In this document: in pieces, positions 58,495 through 64,000 of the stretch
How positions within the stretch are numbered: the first letter of the stretch is position 1
Layout of the letters: each line of letters starts with the position of its first letter
Assembly: GCA_000310025.1 (NCBI GenBank)
Contig: FN649736.1
Span: 3,287,331 to 3,351,330 of the forward strand
DNA from: Ectocarpus siliculosus
Lineage: Eukaryota > Sar > Phaeophyceae > Ectocarpales > Ectocarpaceae
DNA: 64,000 bases
Reading direction: 5' to 3'
Notes under the pieces: model-generated
Seen by the model: only the letters and a program-made list of their open reading frames with translations
Databases searched by the model: none
Told to the model about the DNA's origin: nothing
Position numbers and translations under genes: made by a program

Positions 58495-61400
58495 TCACCC
58501 TCCCTGGTCGTCGCAGCGAATCCACGGCTCGAGGTTCGTCTTCAAGGCTACCCGCAGGTGCTCGCGGGCGCTCGGGTCCGAAACGATATCCCTGAACAGG
58601 CGTGCAACGCAAAAAAGGATAGTAGGCACACAAAAGTGCCACCAAGAACTCAAGCACGACTACAGTAGCACGCAGACGACCAGGCGATAAAAAAATGTAC
58701 AACCAATCGCGCACACAACACAGAGCATGAAAGAAAGGGTAGAGACGGCAAGCGAAACTAGATGAGAGATGTGGACCGCGGGCGGATAAAGCACCGGTGT
58801 TGACTTGACTCGGGACTCAAATCGCCGGCACCTCAAAAGGCCAAAAAGCGAACGAACATAAGGGGGGGGCTTTGACATGATTGTTTTTTTGTTGTTGTGA
58901 CCCAGTCATGAACGGTCATGATCTCGGGTCATGTCATGACTGAGTCATGGCCGAGTCATGACCCGATCATGATCACGACCATGAGCTAACCCAATAATGT
59001 TACCCACCGGAACGTAGTATAGCGATGAACACAGACAGCCTTCTTGAACCCGTGCTCACCTGCACCCCTGGCGAAAGTCATCGAACCGGTCCCAGTCCAC
59101 GTGTGATCTCCCTAGAAGGCTGTATCAGAAAGGGGGGAAAGGAGGACAAGGGCGGGGGGGCGTCAACTGACAACCATGGTCAGCAAGACACAACCGACAT
59201 CAGGCCAAGACACGTCAAGACAAACCAAGAAGCAGAGAGAGGGGAGGGGAAGACGGAGAGAAACACAACAACCATAAAAATGGGGTGTATTCAGATAGAA
59301 AGGGCCAGGAAAGCAAAACGAAGAGACCTGTAACAAGAAAACGAGCAAAAGCGGCCGTTCAACATACGTATCCATATGCATGCAAAATAATACAAACGTG
59401 GTAGAAATGGGACCTCTCGCTAGAAGGCAAGAGGGGGCAGAACATAACAAAAAAACACAAATACCGACGGCATTCTACGAACTGCTATAGCTCACTGGTG
59501 GAATGGAGTTGACAGAAACAGGCGCAGAGGAACAGGCAGCCCGCCAATCTCCGCCGTGTTCTGTGAGAAGGTGCTGCAGTAGGAACCCACAAGAAGCTGT
59601 ACGACATAGAGAACCGTTTGACGCAGTTGGTACGACAGCACACGCGCGTCGATTAGTCTTGGTCATATATTTAAAGTATTGCCGTTGCGACTAAACATAT
59701 CATTTTTCTCTTATTTTCTGAGCAACATGTGCTGATTCGGCTCAGGAATACGAAGTCAAAATCGCGAAAGATCTGGCCAACGACTGGAGGCTGGGGTCGC
59801 GAAAATCGGATGTGAGGTCCAGTCACACGCCGCAGTCACACTCCACCACCCATCACTCCAGAGTGCAATGGAGGCAGGCACACAAGGGACACAGCGCAAT
59901 CTGACGGATATTGGACTATCTTGACGGCTCTGCATCAGGCGTCGGGACAGGAGGAACGTGATGGCGAGTCATACGGACATGCACGGGTGCCATGGCAAGA
60001 TGTAAAGCGTGGCTATTGGACAGTTTCTCTCCCCCGCTCTCTCTCGCATCTCCTTCTCCTTATCTCTCCCTCTTCCTGTTTCTCGCTCTCTCCATAGCGT
60101 CGCACGAGGGAATGGGGCGCTCACGGCCGACAGTAAGACGCATAATTCTCTTTGTCCTCCCCCAGCGGACAAGATAGAAACGGCCTACAGCATGTATCTT
60201 GCTCTTTCATGCTTTAGTGGTGCGCGCTGCTTCGCTTCTTATAGCACTGTTTCAAGACACCACCGCCGTTGCTGCCTGGTGTCATGTTGCTCCTTACCGG
60301 GGCCTCAGATAGCAGGGCAAGGTCAATAAGCGGCCCGGCGTTGTTGGAACCCTTGCCCCCTTTGTTGCCGCTGTGGGAGCGGTGGAACTCGTCCCCCTCT
60401 ACGAACGCCACCTTTCCGCCTTGAGCCACCGTGTGTTCTCCCTGAGAACGGAGGAAGGAAGAAACAAGGAAACGCAAATAAAAGGTACGAAAACAAAGGG
60501 CAATATGTGGCAGCCAGGACAACAAGACGCATTCCTCGTCGTGCCAATGTCTGGATTTTTCCTTGCGGGTATTTTCCTCGACAACCTGAGGTAATCTACC
60601 AAGAACGGTTCGGGAACGCTCATGCGAACGTTCTGGTGGATCTTTGAAATGGGATGCGTGTCCACGGAAGGCACGCGCCCCAACTTGTGTTCTCTTACGT
60701 AATTATTCTAGCTTGCGAGAGTACTCTTGGCTCCGCTTGGAATCTAGAGAGATCTTCGGCGGTGGATGGTAAAGCCGCCCTCATTTCCGGGCCTCTCGAC
60801 TCGATAGAAGTTGGGGTATGAATACTCATTGGCATTGAATGGTATCCAGAGTCACCAACCATGTGTTCCCCCTGGAAAGAGAGGAGAGGGCGAACACAAA
60901 CGAGAAAAAAAGAGCTACAAACTTGCCACCAATTCTTAACATACAGAAAAACTCATCTCGAGGCAACACGAGGCCGTAAACCAGGCAAGTGATGAATGCA
61001 GCTCTCCCCTCTGCTTTAAATAAGTCTCCATGACTCGAAGTGTGTGGCATCAGACCCACGGGGGGAGCGAGAGGAGCTGCAGGGCAAGAGGAGCTGCAGG
61101 CAAAAGGTGTCCACTTGCGCAGACGCAGTCACCCCCCCCCGCCCCCGGACACCAGGCACGTCTTGTTGTTGGGACGAACACAGCCGCGGCGGTCTTGCGA
61201 CAACGATACACGAGAACGGCGTCTGGAAAACGACTCCACGACAAAAAAAAAAAGTCATCACCTCTTTGAGGAGGTCGATGACCTCGGAGCTATCTGTTCC
61301 TAGGAGCCAGACCAAGTCCCCTCGTTCCTTGAACGTCCTGAAGATGTCGAAGTCGGGCCCTTCGTTCGTGCAACACGCAGCAGCGTTGCCAGGAACGCAG

Positions 61401-63306
61401 GGGCGTGAGGTGAACCACTTAATCATTGGTCCCGGAACAACGCTGATCAAACATTGCCGGTCATGCTGCGAGTAAATTACCGGTGCAATCGCTTGACACA
61501 GATTGATGCCTTCTGCGGTACTCCACATGTTAATATTTTCAAGTGGCCGGTGCCTGCTATTTCCGTTTAGAATCGACAGTCCCAAATAGCACATGTCGGC
61601 ATCCTACAGATGTTCATTTTAATATTTCAAGTGGCCGGTGCCAGCTTATGTTCGTTTGGAATTGATAGTCCCAAATAGCACATGTCGGCATCCCGCAGAT
61701 GGTCGATGAGTGCCCCGGGGGACTTTATTCGCCGGGGCTGACGAAATTTCTTTGATCCCTCCACAAACCGCCCACGCAAGAACAACAACAACTGCTAAGA
61801 TCCATTGCACCCTCAAGCAATATTTCCCCCCACACACCGCCTACAAAAATAGTCCAACCGACGGACGGTCCTACCGGGTGTTGGTGCGTACATCGCGGCG
61901 ACCATCGCCAGCCCCTCTTCGAGCCCCGTCGCGCAAGCGGTGAAGTTCTCTAAGTCCTGTTTCGCATTTTTGTTCGCGTTACTTGTTAAACTTGTGTGTT
62001 TCATTGCAATGTACACACGTGGGGCCTTGAAATGCCGATCCCAAAGGTTCACGTGTGTGTATTGATCGCGAGTTGTGATCTGCGGGGGATAGGAGCGTGG
62101 ATTTCTCGGATGAGCGACACGTACGTCGTATCTTGTGGGCTTTCCTATACTCCTTGCCAGAGTAGTGGAAGGAGAGACCAGTCCGGAAAGGGTTGCCCTA
62201 GATTCTACACAAAGTACATTTCCGCCATGCATGCCGACGAAAAAGAGAACGTGTATATAAACAAAAACCAATGAACCCCCCAAACGAAAACGTGACCGTT
62301 CTCACCTCTACGAAGGCCCACTCTAATAGAAAGTCAGTTTTCGTACAAAAGACAACGAAAGAATGCCACAAGCTCAAGCAAAGTGATGCGAAACAGCGCC
62401 CGCGAAAGAGCAACACTTGAAACGGCTGGAAAAAGGATACAAAAGTGATTCTCTCACCGTGGGGAGGGTCTTGTACCACTCCGCGTGGTAGCTAGGGTTG
62501 TCCCCGGTCCGAAGGTGCAAGGAAATGCTCGCGGTCTTGCCGCCCTGTGCGCGTCCACGAAGTGTTTCAAGGATGCATCGCACGTTCAAGAGTGTTTCAC
62601 GTAGGCATTTACAACGTGGTAACTTACACCACGCAGACGACCACATTCATTTCTTCACCGTTACTGTTTCGATTCCCCCCGGCGGGTTGTCTCTCGCTGC
62701 AACACGCTCGCGGCCAATATACGTATGTTTGCCTGTTACGCGTCAAGTTTAGTCAACGTGCGCTCAGGCTTGTTTCGCACACAGGGTAAGTTTCTAGCCC
62801 ATTTCGTGACCGTGACTCCCAGTTTCTTGTCCCATTTCGTGACCACGGTTCCCACTTTCTACCAACCATATGGCCTTGCCTTCTGAAAAACAAGATCCGG
62901 AATCATACACGTGAAGTTTTCCTCTGCTGTGCATAGAACAATACATCCTTGCAAGACGGGTTGGGTGGCGTTGGTGTTCGGCAGTATAATTCAAGTGCAA
63001 TGTTGTACCCGAAAAAGGGCTCCAAGCACAAGTGGGAACGAAAACCGGGGGGGAACCGCCTTCGCCAACGTTCGAACCCCCTACACCATAGTCGACAGAA
63101 GCACTTCGAGGCCAACAGCTATTAGACCCTTGACTAAAAAAAATCTACCAAGCTCCCAGGCCAAAGTGCCGATGAAAGGGAGTGTGAAGGAGAATGCGAC
63201 AGGACCGCACAAAAGACAACAACCAGAGGTGGCTCACCAGCACCGCTGAGCGCTCCTCGCAGTAGCGCTCCTTGAAGTCCGGCCGAGGTTTGAGCAGGAA
63301 CCGTAG
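58495..63306 (-). CDS. probable fucosyltransferase-type glycosyltransferase, 5' end not found
   Basis: Exons found, in transcript order: 63306-63238, 62544-62458, 61956-61875, 61359-61262, 60441-60298, 59595 to about 59533, 59111-59060, 58590-58495. All join in phase except 59533/59111, where an exon or a different donor is missing. The order of motifs fits GT-B fucosyltransferases: SISLHLRTGD (like the V-x-V-H-x-R-R-T-D of GT23), then LVWLLGTDSSEVIDLLKE (a strand-turn-helix with T-D-S), then AGPLIDLALLSEA and LLVGSYCSTFSQNTAEIGG (the L-D-x-x-L-L-S-x-A-D...S-T-F-S acceptor-side motif). The C-terminus is EHLRVALKTNLEPWIRC. A role in fucosylated polysaccharide or glycoprotein synthesis is an inference. 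Upstream exons with the signal anchor were not found and may lie past 63306 or beyond the window. One acceptor (61359) is AAG. Confidence 0.6.
58901..58986. repeat. cluster of TCATG(A/T) motifs
   Basis: Seven TCATG words, mostly within the palindrome TCATGA, occur in 86 bp, separated by short GTC/CGAG spacers. The stretch is rich in dyad symmetry (GGTCATGATCTCGGGTCATG and later TCATGATCACGACC). It lies in the last intron of the glycosyltransferase gene. Confidence 0.8.
61530..61702 (+). repeat. two-copy tandem repeat, about 89-bp unit
   Basis: Both units contain AAGTGGCCGGTGCC, a GAAT.GA.AGTCCCAAATAGC block and CACATGTCGGCATCC. They lie in the intron between glycosyltransferase exons 61956-61875 and 61359-61262. 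Confidence 0.9.
62789..62853 (+). repeat. two-copy tandem repeat, 32-33 bp unit
   Basis: The units at 62789-62820 and 62821-62853 share AGTTTCT, CCCATTTCGTGACC and TCCC. They lie in a glycosyltransferase intron. Confidence 0.85.
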
Positions 63307-64000
63307 CTGCACCGATGACGCCAGCAGCGACAGAGAGAAGGAGACAGGGCGAGGGAGAAAAAAGGAAGAGAAACGTTAGGGGGCAAGGATGTAGAGAGGG
63401 GAGGAGAGATACAGCACAACAACATGAAGCGGATCATCGGGGGCTAGGAAGTGGGTGGGCGAAGTCCAAAGAGCTGTTGGGAGCCGGGGTGGTTTGCGTT
63501 CGGCATACGGTACGGAGGAGCTGGACGGGCCTTCTCGAATCAAGGCTGGTCGGCCCGAGAAATAGCTAAGCAGGTCGTTTTCGAACCAGAAGCTTGGTCC
63601 CCGCACATCGGGTGGTTGCCGGGGGACAATTCATATCGAATCGAGGTTGGGCTCTACGTCTGTACTTCACATGAGGCAGAACCAGCCATGTGTTCGGCTA
63701 CAGAACCAGCCATTCAGGCCAGCATGAAGCAAGTTCATTCACACATGCTGAGCAGGCACACCTGCGGGCAGTTTATTCGAAGCAAGCCTGTCTCAGAATA
63801 AGCGTCAGAAACGCCTCCTAAAATGTACAGCAGTTGCTCGATACAGCCCTCGAACTCAATCGCTGCGACACGTCTTGAGGTAAACACGTGCTTGTATGGC
63901 GAATATTTTCTTGCAAGATAAGGATGCTTCGGTCTGCAGAACAAAACGTTTATTCTAGCTTCACTATACTAGCAGTGCTGAAGCAAGGTTCACCAACCAT
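63307..64000. other. window edge, expected 5' part of the glycosyltransferase gene
   Basis: The next upstream exon should end in phase 0 before 63306. Minus-strand segments near 63590-63440 and 63880-63830 read smoothly but lack a clear motif, so I do not assign them. Confidence 0.35.

Noticed and set aside
60820-60878. Second copy of glycosyltransferase exon 60441-60298 (GEHMV)
   Set aside because: Only the first few codons after the acceptor resemble the real exon (GEHTV). The rest diverges, so duplication is not supported.
1-64000. CRISPR arrays, operons, rRNA or tRNA genes, bacterial contamination
   Set aside because: No evenly spaced repeats, no recognisable tRNA or rRNA sequence, and every confident gene is split by spliceosomal introns.

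Overview
The window looks like nuclear DNA of a brown alga, most likely Ectocarpus or a close relative. The evidence is a fucoxanthin chlorophyll a/c protein gene, plastid presequences with a Phe at the cleavage site, decayed copies of the EsV-1-7 repeat known from Ectocarpus, long spliceosomal introns, GC-rich exons, CT/GA microsatellites and a 100-N assembly gap. All gene models below were built by eye from splice sites, reading phase and family motifs. Exact exon ends should be read as predictions.

Layout. 1-7.8 kb is gene-poor and holds a three-copy G-run repeat and four inverted duplications with 90-140 bp arms. 7.8-17.9 kb (-) is a malonyl-CoA decarboxylase gene of 11 exons, with a 1.5 kb foldback element in intron 5. 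18.4-22.6 kb (+) is a CENP-S/MHF1 histone-fold gene whose last exon is broken by the assembly gap. 24.6-28.9 kb (-) is a probable plastid-targeted Ala/Pro/Lys-rich protein; its 3.5 kb intron holds two hairpins made of EsV-1-7 repeat relics. 29.3-46.4 kb (+) is the main object: a 21-exon gene of about 2,140 codons that joins a MYCBPAP-like (ciliary central apparatus) part to a complete but catalytically degenerate phosphoglycerate kinase-like part. 47.9-50.4 kb (+) is a two-exon LHCF gene. 53.1-56.9 kb (+) is an unrecognised coiled-coil protein gene of 832 codons. 58.5-63.3 kb (-) is the 3' part of a probable fucosyltransferase-type glycosyltransferase gene; its 5' end was not found and may lie beyond the window.

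Two gene pairs are divergent over short spacers (MCD/CENP-S, 466 bp; plastid protein/MYCBPAP-PGK, 394 bp) and may share promoters. The genes do not form one pathway: they cover lipid metabolism, chromatin and DNA repair, the flagellum, light harvesting and glycosylation.

The two observations most worth following are the MYCBPAP-PGK pseudo-enzyme fusion and the repeated occurrence of hairpins whose arms are diverged copies of exon-like sequence, seen seven times in 64 kb, both between genes and inside introns.
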